Positions 1-8,626 of a stretch of DNA of 58,654 nt are shown in pieces. The number at the start of each line of letters is the position of its first letter. The stretch's first letter is position 1. Made by a program: the position numbers and the translations under genes. Source of the stretch: an uncultured bacterium (GTDB lineage Bacteria; Verrucomicrobiota; Kiritimatiellia; CAIKKV01; CAITUY01); NCBI GenBank assembly GCA_903908715.1, contig CAIVSY010000111.1, forward strand, positions 1 through 58,654, in the 5' to 3' direction. The notes under the pieces are model-generated. The model ran no database searches. It was not told where the DNA came from and saw nothing but the letters and a program-made list of their open reading frames with translations.

Positions 1-108
1 AACCTGCAACTTCACGTCACGCTGGAAGACCGCTATGACAACGCACCCGCCGAAGACAAGACCGGCAATGACCTGATCCTTACCACATCCCTGAGCCTCA
101 AGTTCTAG
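1..108 (+). CDS. C-terminal end of a probable outer-membrane beta-barrel protein (partial)
   Basis: Frame 1 is open from the window edge to a TAG stop at 106-108 and gives 35 residues ending in SLSLKF. Alternating polar and hydrophobic residues and a terminal Phe are typical of the last strand of outer-membrane barrels recognised by the BAM complex. The tail resembles DUF481-type proteins (YdiY-like), but only the last strands are visible, so the family is a guess. It is on the + strand, 125 bp before the epimerase gene. Confidence 0.45.
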   Translation, partial: NLQLHVTLEDRYDNAPAEDKTGNDLILTTSLSLKF

Positions 109-233
109 GGCCGCGCCGCCCTTGCCGATCCATCCGGAGCCACCCCGATCCGGGCGGCCGATTCGATCTTGCACAAGATGCGCCCGGACGCTAAAGTAAA
201 CAGATAGTTGGTTTTCCCGGAAGGAGATAACTC

Positions 234-1280
234 ATGAACGCATGCAATGGATGGCCGGAACGCCTCACGAACGAAACGGAACTGGATGAACTCATGTCCA
301 GGCCGCACCCCGGGGTCGTCCGCCTCATGGAACGGCTTCCTGGCGACATCACCATACTGGGAATCGCGGGAAAAATGGGGCTCTCCCTGGGTGCGCTGGC
401 CGTCCGGTCCATCCGGGCCGCCGGCGTATCAAAGAAGGTCTACGGCATCAGCCGTTTTTCCGATGCCGACGCCATTGCCGCCCTGGAACAATCCGGGATC
501 ATTCCCATCCGTTGCGACCTGCTGGACCCTTCCGCCGTGCAGGCTCTCCCCCTGACTCCCAACGTGATATTCATGGCCGGCCGGAAGTTCGGGACCGGCG
601 GGCAGGAGTCGCTGACATGGGCCATGAACACGCTCGTGCCTGCCCATGTCGGCTCGCATTTCCGTACAAGCCGGATTGCAGCCTTCTCCACGGGCTGCGT
701 GTATCCGCTGATCCCCGTGGAACGGGTCGGCTGCACCGAACGGGACCCGCCCGACCCCGTCGGGGAGTATGCCCAGTCCTGCCTCGGACGGGAGCGGATC
801 TTCGAGTATGCCAGTCGGGCCCACGGGACCCCGGTCTGCCTTCTGCGGCTGAACTACGCCCTGGACGTCCGTTACGGCGTGATCCATGATCTTGCGCGCG
901 CGATCTGGGAAGGGCGACCGGTCAACCGCAATGTCGGGCACTTCAACGGCATCTGGCAGGGTGACGCCAACGCCCACGCCCTCCTGGCCCTGGAATGCTG
1001 CACCACACCGCCCACCCTTCTGAACATCACGGGACCGGAAACGATCCCGGTTGCCGAGGTGGCAGAGACACTGGGACGCCTCATGGGCAGGAAGGTTTCC
1101 TACGAGGGCAACCCCGGACCGGTGGCCTACCTGAACAACGCAGGCCTCTCCCATAGCCTTTTTGGATACCCGCAAGTCCCTGTCGCGCACGTGATCCGGT
1201 GGACTGCGGATTGGGTCCGGCAGGGCGGGCGCTCCCTGGGAAAACCCACCCATTTTGAAGTGGCCGACGGCAAGTACTGA
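234..1280 (+). CDS. NAD-dependent epimerase/dehydratase (extended SDR) with altered active site
   Basis: This 348-residue Rossmann-fold protein belongs to the extended short-chain dehydrogenase family, which usually epimerises or dehydrates (nucleotide-)sugars with NAD(P). The dinucleotide motif GIAGKMG is at residues 43-49, the catalytic-type Ser in FSTGCVYP is at 152, and the Tyr is at 179. The usual YxxxK motif reads YAQSC (179-183), so the catalytic Lys is Cys. The start is set by AAGGAG at 221-226, 7 bp before ATG. It converges on the KDPG aldolase gene with 13 bp between the stops, so it probably belongs functionally with that sugar operon. The substrate is unknown. Without the Lys it may use a modified mechanism or bind without classical catalysis. 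Confidence 0.8.
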   Translation: MNACNGWPERLTNETELDELMSRPHPGVVRLMERLPGDITILGIAGKMGLSLGALAVRSIRAAGVSKKVYGISRFSDADAIAALEQSGIIPIRCDLLDPSAVQALPLTPNVIFMAGRKFGTGGQESLTWAMNTLVPAHVGSHFRTSRIAAFSTGCVYPLIPVERVGCTERDPPDPVGEYAQSCLGRERIFEYASRAHGTPVCLLRLNYALDVRYGVIHDLARAIWEGRPVNRNVGHFNGIWQGDANAHALLALECCTTPPTLLNITGPETIPVAEVAETLGRLMGRKVSYEGNPGPVAYLNNAGLSHSLFGYPQVPVAHVIRWTADWVRQGGRSLGKPTHFEVADGKY

Positions 1281-1293
1281 CGGGCGGAAATAA

Positions 1294-1953
1294 TCAGCGC
1301 GCGGCGGTCATGGCAACGGCCGCCTTGATCCCGTCCGCGATCACATCCCATTTCCCCGCCGCAATATCACTGCTCTTCCCGAGCCAGGTGCCGCCAACCG
1401 CAACGACTTCCGGCAAGGCAAGATATTCGCCGGCATTGGACGTCGTGACCCCGCCGGTCGGCATGAACCGGATTCCCAGGTGCTTGTAGGGAGCCAGGAT
1501 CGCCTTCAAGGTTGCGACCCCGCCCATGGCCTCAGCATGGAAGAACTTCAAGAAGGAGGCGCCCATTTCATGCGCCTGCTCGATTTCAGACGGCGTGCAG
1601 ACGCCCGGGGAAAACGCATAGCCCGAACGGACAGCCTCCTGCAGGACCACAGGATTCAGACCCGGCGCAACCGCAAACCGCGCCCCCGCCTCAAAGGCGC
1701 GGTGCAGATCTTTGACATTGAGAATCGTGCCCGCCCCCACTGTCAGTTCCGGAAAACGCCGGCATACCTCACGGATGATTTCCGGAGCCGCCTTGGTGCG
1801 GAACGTGATCTCCGCTCCCGGCAGACCCCATTGTCCCAGCAACTCGCAGATCCGGAGCCCGTCCGTCACACTCTCGAGAACCAGAACCGGCACAATCCGG
1901 ATTTTGGACAAGGCCGCGACAGCCTGCGCGGTTTTCTCCTGATATTGGCTCAT
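1294..1953 (-). CDS. eda: 2-dehydro-3-deoxy-phosphogluconate (KDPG) aldolase
   Basis: A 219-residue class I aldolase of the KDPG/KHG family, normal length. It cleaves 2-keto-3-deoxy-6-phosphogluconate to pyruvate and glyceraldehyde-3-phosphate in the cytoplasm. Visible family signatures are EITFRT with catalytic Glu48, GAGT at 73-76, PGVCTPSE, the Schiff-base Lys136 in LKFFHAE, and the phosphate-binding PTGGV at 165-169. The usual LKFFPAE has His for Pro. It is the last gene of the ten-gene operon, 23 bp after the KDG kinase, which supplies its substrate. A paralogous substrate such as KDPGal cannot be excluded. Confidence 0.9.
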   Translation of the reverse strand: MSQYQEKTAQAVAALSKIRIVPVLVLESVTDGLRICELLGQWGLPGAEITFRTKAAPEIIREVCRRFPELTVGAGTILNVKDLHRAFEAGARFAVAPGLNPVVLQEAVRSGYAFSPGVCTPSEIEQAHEMGASFLKFFHAEAMGGVATLKAILAPYKHLGIRFMPTGGVTTSNAGEYLALPEVVAVGGTWLGKSSDIAAGKWDVIADGIKAAVAMTAAR

Positions 1954-1976
1954 TTCTTTCTCCTGTTAAAGAAGGA

Positions 1977-3077
1977 TCAGCGATCCACCCGTGCGCCACC
2001 GCCCGCCATAAGTTTGCGGACTTCCTCCAAGGTCGCCATGGAGGTATCCCCCGGTGTGGTCATGGCAAGCGCACCGTGCGCGGCGCCGTAATCGACCGCC
2101 TTGGCGGGATCACCTTCCGTCAGGAATCCGTAAATCAAACCGGAGGCAAAACTGTCGCCCCCGCCAACCCGGTCAAAGATTTCCAGGCCGGACCGGTGGA
2201 CGGACTCATGAAAACGGCCATCGGCCCAGCAGATAGCACCCCAGTCGTTCACGGTCGCGCTCTTGACCGCGCGAAGCGTCGTGGCGACAACCTTGAAGTT
2301 GGGATACACGGCCACAGCCTTGGCGATCATCTTCTGGAAACTGCCGCTGTCCAATTCCGTCAGGCCGGCATCGACCCCTTCGACCTCAAACCCCAGGCAG
2401 GCGGTGAAATCCTCCTCATTCCCGATCATGACATCCACATGCCGGGCGATCTCGCGGTTCACCTGCTGGGCCTTTGCCTGTCCGCCGATGGACTTCCACA
2501 AGGAAGGCCGGTAGTTCAAGTCGTACGAAATGATTGTACCGTGCTTCCGGGCCGCCTTCATGGCCTCCAGGATCACGCCCGGCGTACTCTCGGACAGGGC
2601 CGCGAAGATCCCGCCGGTATGGAACCAGCGGACCCCAAGCGTTCCGAAAATCCTTTCCCAGTCAATATCGCCCGCCTTCAACTGCGAAGCAGCCGTATTC
2701 CCCCGGTCGGAACAACCGCGTGCCCCGCGGCAACCGAATCCTCGCTCCGTGAAGTTTAACCCGTTCCGCACCGTTCGACCAATGCCGTCATATGACACCC
2801 AGCGGATGAGCGATGGATCCACACCGCCCTGCAGGATGAAGTCCTCCACGAGCCGTCCCACGGGATTATCCGCGAAAGCCGTCACAACAGCCGCCCTCAA
2901 TCCGAAACAACGACGGAGTCCGCGCGCCACATTATACTCCCCGCCGCCTTCCCAGACCTTGAATTCACGGGTGGTATGGATCCGGCCCTCTCCGGGGTCC
3001 ATTCGCAGCATGATTTCGCCCAGGGACAGGATATCGTACCGGCACGCCTCGTCGGGCTTGACTTTGAACAGGCTCAT
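1977..3077 (-). CDS. kdgK: 2-keto-3-deoxygluconate kinase (PfkB family)
   Basis: A 366-residue PfkB/ribokinase-family sugar kinase that phosphorylates 2-keto-3-deoxygluconate at O6 with ATP. The segment RGFGCRGARGCSDRGNTAAS in the first half is characteristic of the long KDG-kinase subgroup. The C-terminal PfkB signature DRVGGGDSFASG holds the catalytic Asp. The open frame runs further upstream, but ATG at 3077 is preceded by AAGGAG at good distance and starts the recognisable sequence (MSLFKVKPDEACRYDILSLG). It lies between the FAH-family hydrolase (26 bp) and KDPG aldolase (23 bp), giving the two lower Entner-Doudoroff steps in a row. Confidence 0.88.
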   Translation of the reverse strand: MSLFKVKPDEACRYDILSLGEIMLRMDPGEGRIHTTREFKVWEGGGEYNVARGLRRCFGLRAAVVTAFADNPVGRLVEDFILQGGVDPSLIRWVSYDGIGRTVRNGLNFTERGFGCRGARGCSDRGNTAASQLKAGDIDWERIFGTLGVRWFHTGGIFAALSESTPGVILEAMKAARKHGTIISYDLNYRPSLWKSIGGQAKAQQVNREIARHVDVMIGNEEDFTACLGFEVEGVDAGLTELDSGSFQKMIAKAVAVYPNFKVVATTLRAVKSATVNDWGAICWADGRFHESVHRSGLEIFDRVGGGDSFASGLIYGFLTEGDPAKAVDYGAAHGALAMTTPGDTSMATLEEVRKLMAGGGARVDR

Positions 3078-3103
3078 CTTGTTCTCCTTGATCTTCGAAT
3101 GTT

Positions 3104-3937
3104 TCACGGGCCAGGAACCACGGCGTTCCGCAACACCCCGACCTGATCGATTTCCACCTCTACCGTATCCCCGGCCCGCAGGTATCGCGGCGGATTCCGG
3201 GCCATTCCGACACCTGCGGGTGTTCCCGTCAGGATCACTGTTCCGGGCAGAAGGGTCATCCCCGCCGACAGGTGCGCGATGATCCGCGGAATACGGAAGA
3301 TCATATCCGACACCGGCTGGTCCTGCAGGAGGATTCCGTTCAGGCGGCATCTCACATGCAGGTTTTCAAGGCTCTCCAGGCCGGTGACCAGGTACGGGCC
3401 GAGGGGGCAGAACGTGTCATAGGATTTCCCGCGGGCCCACTGGGTATCAATCTTCAACTGCACATCCCGCGCGGAGACATCATTGGCGCATGTCACACCG
3501 AGCACATGGTCCATGGCCTTCGACTCGGGCACATAACTGGCAGTCCGGCCGATGACCACGGCCAGTTCGGCCTCATAGTCTACGCAATCCGGATGGTTTA
3601 CCGGCAATACGATCCTGGCACCGTGCGCCGCAAGCGTATTGGTGGTCTTGACGAACACGAGGGGATTCTTCGGCGGTTCCGAATTACATTCCCGGCAGTG
3701 GTCGACATAATTCGCGCCAATCGCGATGATATTGGGCGGGTTCACCGGCGGCAGGAATTCCCGGATGGCTTCCAACTTAACCGTCCGGCCGGTTTCCCTG
3801 ACCGATCCCCCGATCAGGGACCCTTCCAGGAGGGCAACCGTGTCCCCGGCCAGGCGCCCCAGACACTCCACTCCCCCTTCGGGATTCCTGAACCGCAAGT
3901 ATTTCATAACCGGTCGTTCCCCGCCCGTTACTCCCAT
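3104..3937 (-). CDS. Fumarylacetoacetate hydrolase (FAH) family protein
   Basis: A 277-residue protein with the FAH C-terminal fold. Family members are Mg2+-dependent and hydrolyse or isomerise 2-keto/diketo acids. The segments NIIAIGANYVDH, VDYEAELAVVIG (metal-binding acidic residues) and the GTPAGVG loop are all present. In sugar-acid operons, relatives act on 2,4-diketo-3-deoxy acids or related intermediates, which fits the KDG kinase and aldolase neighbours; that specific role is inference. The ATG at 3937 overlaps the upstream gene and has AGGAG 8 bp before it. A second ATG at 3907 (MKYLRFRNPEGG) matches the usual family start and is the main alternative. Confidence 0.85.
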   Translation of the reverse strand: MGVTGGERPVMKYLRFRNPEGGVECLGRLAGDTVALLEGSLIGGSVRETGRTVKLEAIREFLPPVNPPNIIAIGANYVDHCRECNSEPPKNPLVFVKTTNTLAAHGARIVLPVNHPDCVDYEAELAVVIGRTASYVPESKAMDHVLGVTCANDVSARDVQLKIDTQWARGKSYDTFCPLGPYLVTGLESLENLHVRCRLNGILLQDQPVSDMIFRIPRIIAHLSAGMTLLPGTVILTGTPAGVGMARNPPRYLRAGDTVEVEIDQVGVLRNAVVPGP

Positions 3938-4995
3938 ATCCCCTTCTCCTGGATCGGCAGGCTGACTTCAGCCCGTTTCCTGTCGGAAAGATACATCGCC
4001 AGAGCCAGTTCCAGCGAGGCCCGCACATCCGTACACGGAATGCAAACCTCACGGCCCGCGTTGATGGCGTCCACACAATCGTCCATCACATACTGATGGT
4101 CTTCGCTGGGCAGGGCGGCATGGTCGCCGCTGGCGGTCGCCTGAGCCGCATTACCGCAGAGCCGGATCGCTTCATCCCCGGGAATCTCCTGCTTGAACTT
4201 CCAGGTCTTGAACGCCGTTCCTTCCATGACGGCGCACCCCTCGGTGCCGTAGACCTCGATCCGCACATCCGCGCCGGGCCACAAGGCGGTGCTGGCCTGC
4301 ACAAAGCCGCGCACACCATTGGCAAAAGTAATCCGGGCGTCAAGCGTATCCTCCAGTACGATTTCGGGATGGGCGAGGTTCCTCATTTCGGCCGTTACGG
4401 AACTGGCCGGCCCCATCAGGTATTGCAGCAAATCGATGTAATGGAAGGCATGCTGAATCGTCACCCCAGCGCCGCACCTGCGGTTCGAACGCCAGGCGTC
4501 CATCCTGTAGTAGTCCTGCGGCCGGAACCACTTCATGATCGCATCCACCCGCAACACCTTCCCGAATCGTCCCGCATCAAGAGCCGCCTTGATGTGCCGC
4601 ATCGGCGCACGGATCCGGCACTGCACGAAAACACCGAATTTCACACCCGCGTGGCGACAGGCCTCGATCATCCGGTCCGTCTCCTCCAGCGACATCGCCG
4701 GGGGCTTCTCGCAGAGGACATGCCTGCCCGCAGCCGCCGCCTTGAGGACGAAGTCGGTATGCAGGTGGTTCGGCGTCACAATGTCCACCACCTCCACCTG
4801 CGGGTTGGCGAGGAGTTCATCGAAGGATGCATACACCGGAGCCTTCGGGGCGAACTTCTCCACAAGCTTGCGGGCGTTGTCAACATTCACGTCGCAAACC
4901 GCAACCAGTTCTGCCTTGGCGGACTTCCTCAGGGCATCCGCATGAAGCCCGGAGATCATCCCCGCGCCCACGATTCCAAAACCCATTTTCTTCAT
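3928..4995 (-). CDS. Gfo/Idh/MocA family oxidoreductase (first of three)
   Basis: A 355-residue NAD(P)-dependent dehydrogenase. The N-terminal Rossmann motif GIVGAGMISGLHA is followed by the family's conserved CEKP around residue 95 and a C-terminal beta-sheet substrate domain. Relatives oxidise or reduce sugars, cyclitols and their 3-keto forms. In its operon it sits between the zinc dehydrogenase (18 bp) and the FAH hydrolase (overlap of 10 bp). Substrate cannot be read from sequence. Confidence 0.88.
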   Translation of the reverse strand: MKKMGFGIVGAGMISGLHADALRKSAKAELVAVCDVNVDNARKLVEKFAPKAPVYASFDELLANPQVEVVDIVTPNHLHTDFVLKAAAAGRHVLCEKPPAMSLEETDRMIEACRHAGVKFGVFVQCRIRAPMRHIKAALDAGRFGKVLRVDAIMKWFRPQDYYRMDAWRSNRRCGAGVTIQHAFHYIDLLQYLMGPASSVTAEMRNLAHPEIVLEDTLDARITFANGVRGFVQASTALWPGADVRIEVYGTEGCAVMEGTAFKTWKFKQEIPGDEAIRLCGNAAQATASGDHAALPSEDHQYVMDDCVDAINAGREVCIPCTDVRASLELALAMYLSDRKRAEVSLPIQEKGIWE

Positions 4996-5013
4996 ACCGA
5001 ATCGGCTCCTGAC

Positions 5014-6048
5014 CTATGGATGCAAGATTACTTTCAACGCCTTCTGGGCTTCAAGCTCCGAAAAAGCCTTTTCCCATTCGGCCAGCGGCAAGCGGTGCGT
5101 AATCACCTTCTGCGCCGGAAGCAGCCCCGACCCGATCAGGTCGATCGCGCGGTTCCAGCTCGTATAACTGGTGGACATGCAGAAAACCACGTCGAGGGCC
5201 TTGAACGCCGCCTTCTCCCAGGGGAAATCAACCGTCCTGCCGCCGGTCAACCCGATGGCGCAGATCTTCCCCTTCTTGCGAGCCAGTTCAACCGTGCCCG
5301 CGATGGCCGCCGGCGCGCCGGAACATTCAATCACAAGATCCGCCCCTATGCCGCCGGTCAGGGTCTTCACCGCCTCCGCGAGGTTGTCGCGCGAAACGTT
5401 GAGAACGGTTTCGAACCCCAATTCCCGCGCCTTGTCCAACCGGAGCCCCTCATCCGCAGCGGCACCCGCCATGACCACATGCCGGGCGCCGGCCGTCCTG
5501 GCCGTCAAACCGGCCAGCAGTCCGATCGGGCCGGGCCCGATGACCACCACAAAATCGCCCGCAACGATCCCCGCCCTCTCAATCACATCGTGCACCGTAT
5601 TCGCCGTGGGCTCCACAATCGCGGCGGTGTCGTAGTCCATCGAGTCGGGAATCCGATGCAGGAGTTTTTCCGGCATGACCAGGTATCGGGTCATGCAACC
5701 GTGGATCCCCCAGCCGGGACTGCGCTTCTCGGGGCAAATCTGTATATTCCCGGTCCGGCAGAGGTAGCAGACGCCACAGTGACGGGTATGGGGCTCACCC
5801 ACGACCCGTTCCCCCGTGCGGTAGCAGCGGCAATCGGGTCCAAGTTCCACAATCACGCCGGAAAACTCATGACCAAGGATCACCGGCGGCCAATATGGGA
5901 AACGGTCATGCTTGACATGCAGATCGGATCCGCAAATGCCCGCCGCCTTGACCTCGATGAGCACTTCACCGGACCCGGGCCGCGGCTCGGGCATTTCCAT
6001 TAACTCCAGGAATCCGACACCCTTCCGGGTCTTAACCAAGGCTTGCAT
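5014..6048 (-). CDS. Zinc-dependent alcohol/polyol dehydrogenase (MDR family)
   Basis: A 344-residue medium-chain dehydrogenase of the threonine/sorbitol dehydrogenase type. Catalytic zinc ligands are seen in GICGSDLH and GHEFSG, a four-Cys structural zinc lobe in HCGVCYLCRTGNIQIC, and NAD binding in GPGPIG. It would oxidise a secondary alcohol of a sugar, polyol or cyclitol to a ketone. The gene follows the M20 hydrolase by 3 bp and precedes a Gfo/Idh dehydrogenase, consistent with consecutive redox steps in one pathway. Confidence 0.88.
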   Translation of the reverse strand: MQALVKTRKGVGFLELMEMPEPRPGSGEVLIEVKAAGICGSDLHVKHDRFPYWPPVILGHEFSGVIVELGPDCRCYRTGERVVGEPHTRHCGVCYLCRTGNIQICPEKRSPGWGIHGCMTRYLVMPEKLLHRIPDSMDYDTAAIVEPTANTVHDVIERAGIVAGDFVVVIGPGPIGLLAGLTARTAGARHVVMAGAAADEGLRLDKARELGFETVLNVSRDNLAEAVKTLTGGIGADLVIECSGAPAAIAGTVELARKKGKICAIGLTGGRTVDFPWEKAAFKALDVVFCMSTSYTSWNRAIDLIGSGLLPAQKVITHRLPLAEWEKAFSELEAQKALKVILHP

Positions 6049-6051
6049 GTG

Positions 6052-7293
6052 TTACTTCTCCGCGCAGGTTCCGCAATACTGGATCACAAAATTTACAAGA
6101 ACTTCGGCAGCCCGGGCAATCTCCGCCATCGGAATGCACTCCTGGACGGAATGCGCCACCTTCAGGGTCCCGGCCCCGAAAACAACCGTCGGGATGCCCA
6201 GCTGGTTATTGTAGAACCAGGCGTCACAGGAAGCCGGCATTCCGCCCACTTCCAGGGAATGCCCCGCCCTCCCCGCGCTATCCAGAATCAAGGATACTGC
6301 GGGATGATCGGGATCCAGAACGCTGGAATCGTGACGGTACATGAAATTCAAGACGAAATCATCCTTGGAAAACCCGCCCTCCACCAGCGCAGAATGCATC
6401 TCCCGGCAGATCTCCTCCTTGGTCTTGTTGGGCAGGAAGCCGAGCACGCCTTCGAGGGTGGCGCTGTTTGGCGCCGCCGCCGGCCAGTTGCCGGCATGCA
6501 GTTTGCCGAACGTGATCGGCATAGGATTCGGAAAAGGATCAAAAAGCCGGAAGCCCCGCGAAGCCTTGAGAAGACCGGCATGATACTTCTCCAGGATCGT
6601 CATGGCATCCCGCGCCATCAGGAGCGCACTCCGGGTCTGGCCGGCGGAACCACTGTGCCCGGCGACGCCCTTGAACTGGATCTGGAACCAGACCGCACCA
6701 CGGATCGAGGTCAGCAACCGGTTCTCGGTGGGTTCAAGCACGATGCAGAAATCCGCCTTCTCCCCACGCCGCGCCATGGCCAGCGAGCCGTTGCCGCCAT
6801 TCTCCTCCTCGTTCACCAGGTGGGCCACAATATCCCCCTTCAGGCGTATCCCAAGGTCATCCAGGATCCGCATCACGAGAAAGAACAGGGCAATTTGCCC
6901 CTTGTCGTCGCAGGCGCCCCTCGCAAACACCGTCCCCTGCTCCACCCTGGGACTCCACGCCCCGGTCATCCCTTCCGAGGGCGGCACCACATCCGTATGG
7001 GCGTTGAACAGCAGGGTGCGCCCGCCGCCCGAGCCGGCCCGCCGGAGACGCAGGTTGAAACGCCCGTCATAGCGGATTCCCGGCACAGGATTGCAGTAGT
7101 CGGGATCCCGGAGCAGATCGTCCGACATCGCCGAACGCGCCACCTGAACGGAACCCGACGCCATGGCCCGTTCAAGAAAAAGCATCAGTTCGTGTTCCTG
7201 TCCGGAAATCGAGGGATACTTCAGGATTGAGCACAGGAAAGCTTCGGTATCCGGCAGGCCACGCGCGGCGGCCTCGCGAATTCTTGCATGCAT
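6052..7293 (-). CDS. M20 family metallo-amidohydrolase (ArgE/DapE type)
   Basis: A 413-residue di-zinc hydrolase of the acetylornithine deacetylase/succinyl-diaminopimelate desuccinylase group. Metal and catalytic residues are seen in NAHTDVV, ARGACDDKG and NEEENGGNG. The dimerisation-domain His is in GVAGHSGSAG. These enzymes remove N-acyl groups from amino compounds. Placed directly after an aminotransferase gene (10 bp), it suggests that the pathway substrate carries an acylated amino group that is deacylated and then transaminated. ATG at 7293 has GGAGAAGAAC before it. Confidence 0.87.
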   Translation of the reverse strand: MHARIREAAARGLPDTEAFLCSILKYPSISGQEHELMLFLERAMASGSVQVARSAMSDDLLRDPDYCNPVPGIRYDGRFNLRLRRAGSGGGRTLLFNAHTDVVPPSEGMTGAWSPRVEQGTVFARGACDDKGQIALFFLVMRILDDLGIRLKGDIVAHLVNEEENGGNGSLAMARRGEKADFCIVLEPTENRLLTSIRGAVWFQIQFKGVAGHSGSAGQTRSALLMARDAMTILEKYHAGLLKASRGFRLFDPFPNPMPITFGKLHAGNWPAAAPNSATLEGVLGFLPNKTKEEICREMHSALVEGGFSKDDFVLNFMYRHDSSVLDPDHPAVSLILDSAGRAGHSLEVGGMPASCDAWFYNNQLGIPTVVFGAGTLKVAHSVQECIPMAEIARAAEVLVNFVIQYCGTCAEK

Positions 7294-7303
7294 GTTCTTC
7301 TCC

Positions 7304-8626
7304 CTAGAGGTGCAGGGTGGCCAGCGCCTTCTCCATGCAGGCCAGACTCTCGTCCGCGATTTCCCGGGTGATCACCAGGGGCGGCGCAACCCGGATCACG
7401 TTGCCGTACATCCCGACAGAACCCACAAGCAACCCGTGGCAGGCGCAGGCGTCAATGAACGGCTTAATGAGTTCCTTCGCGGGCTCCTTGGTGGCCTTGT
7501 CCTTCACAAACTCAAGTCCCATGACCAATCCCATGCCGCGGACATCGCCCAGGTACGGGCTCCGCGCGGCGATCTCCACCAGCCGTTTCTTCATGTAGGC
7601 GCCCATCGCCGCGGAGTTTTCCACCAGTTGCTCCTCCTTCATGATCTCGAGGATCACCGGAACCACGGAACTGGAAACAGGGTTGCCGCCCAGCGTGCTG
7701 GAAAGCTCCCCCTTGCTGAGGCAGGAGAAAACCTCGTCCGTCGCCACCACGGCGGAAACCGGGATACCGCACCCGATGGCCTTGCCCAGGGTGACAACGT
7801 CGGGCTGGAGGCTCTCGTGATCCATCGCGAACATCCGACCCGTACGCCCGTACAGGGACTGCACCTCGTCGAGCGTGAACAGCATGCCGCGCGCATGGGC
7901 CCATTCTTCCAGCCGTTTCAGCCATCCCGCCGGCGGGAAGATGAATCCGCCCGCTCCCTGGTACGGCTCGACAATCACGCCAGCCAGGCTACCGGTCGAA
8001 TTCGCGTTGACCAGATCTTCCAGGTAGCGAAAATACTTCCGGAATCCCGGCCCATCGCTGCAAAAGCCCATCTCATCGCGGTAGGGATTCGGGTACGCCG
8101 CCCGGAGGATCCCGGGAACCGCGGGCCCGTATCCCTTTTTCGGCCCGGCCAGACCGCCCACCGACGCCGACCCCATGGTGCGGCCATGGAAGGCCCCCTC
8201 AAAGGAAAGGATCTCGTACCGGCCGGTCTTGCGCTTCATCAGCCGCAGAGCCGCTTCGGTTGCCTCCGCACCCGTGCTCAGGAAAAAGCACTTCCCGAAG
8301 TGCCGCGGCATGACCGCCATCAGGGCCTTCGCCGCCTCGACACGATACGGCGTCGGACTCTCATAATTGTTGATCAGCCGCGTCACCGATTCCTGCACGG
8401 CCCGGATCATCCTCGGGTGGCTATGCCCGACGTTGGTGACCAGCACCCCGGACGTCCAGTCAATGTAGGTGTTGCCATCCACATCGGTGACAATGCAGCC
8501 TTCCGCCTTGTCCCACACAATCTGAGCCTGATATCCCGTCACATCGGCTTCACACCGGTGCCACTCTTCCAGCAGCTGGCGGCTGCGGGGCCCGGGCAGC
8601 TTGCCTGTCACTTTCGCGTAGGTCAT
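7304..8626 (-). CDS. Class III PLP-dependent aminotransferase
   Basis: A 440-residue aminotransferase related to 4-aminobutyrate and ornithine aminotransferases. The conserved FTLDEVQSLYGRTG (PLP-binding Asp region) and the Schiff-base Lys in TLGKAIGCGIP at about residue 280 are present. The reaction would move an amino group between a keto/aldehyde and an amino acid such as glutamate or pyruvate. It starts within the stop of the hydroxyacid dehydrogenase (ATGA overlap, 8623-8626), so translation is probably coupled. The amino donor and the sugar-like acceptor are unknown. Confidence 0.9.
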   Translation of the reverse strand: MTYAKVTGKLPGPRSRQLLEEWHRCEADVTGYQAQIVWDKAEGCIVTDVDGNTYIDWTSGVLVTNVGHSHPRMIRAVQESVTRLINNYESPTPYRVEAAKALMAVMPRHFGKCFFLSTGAEATEAALRLMKRKTGRYEILSFEGAFHGRTMGSASVGGLAGPKKGYGPAVPGILRAAYPNPYRDEMGFCSDGPGFRKYFRYLEDLVNANSTGSLAGVIVEPYQGAGGFIFPPAGWLKRLEEWAHARGMLFTLDEVQSLYGRTGRMFAMDHESLQPDVVTLGKAIGCGIPVSAVVATDEVFSCLSKGELSSTLGGNPVSSSVVPVILEIMKEEQLVENSAAMGAYMKKRLVEIAARSPYLGDVRGMGLVMGLEFVKDKATKEPAKELIKPFIDACACHGLLVGSVGMYGNVIRVAPPLVITREIADESLACMEKALATLHL

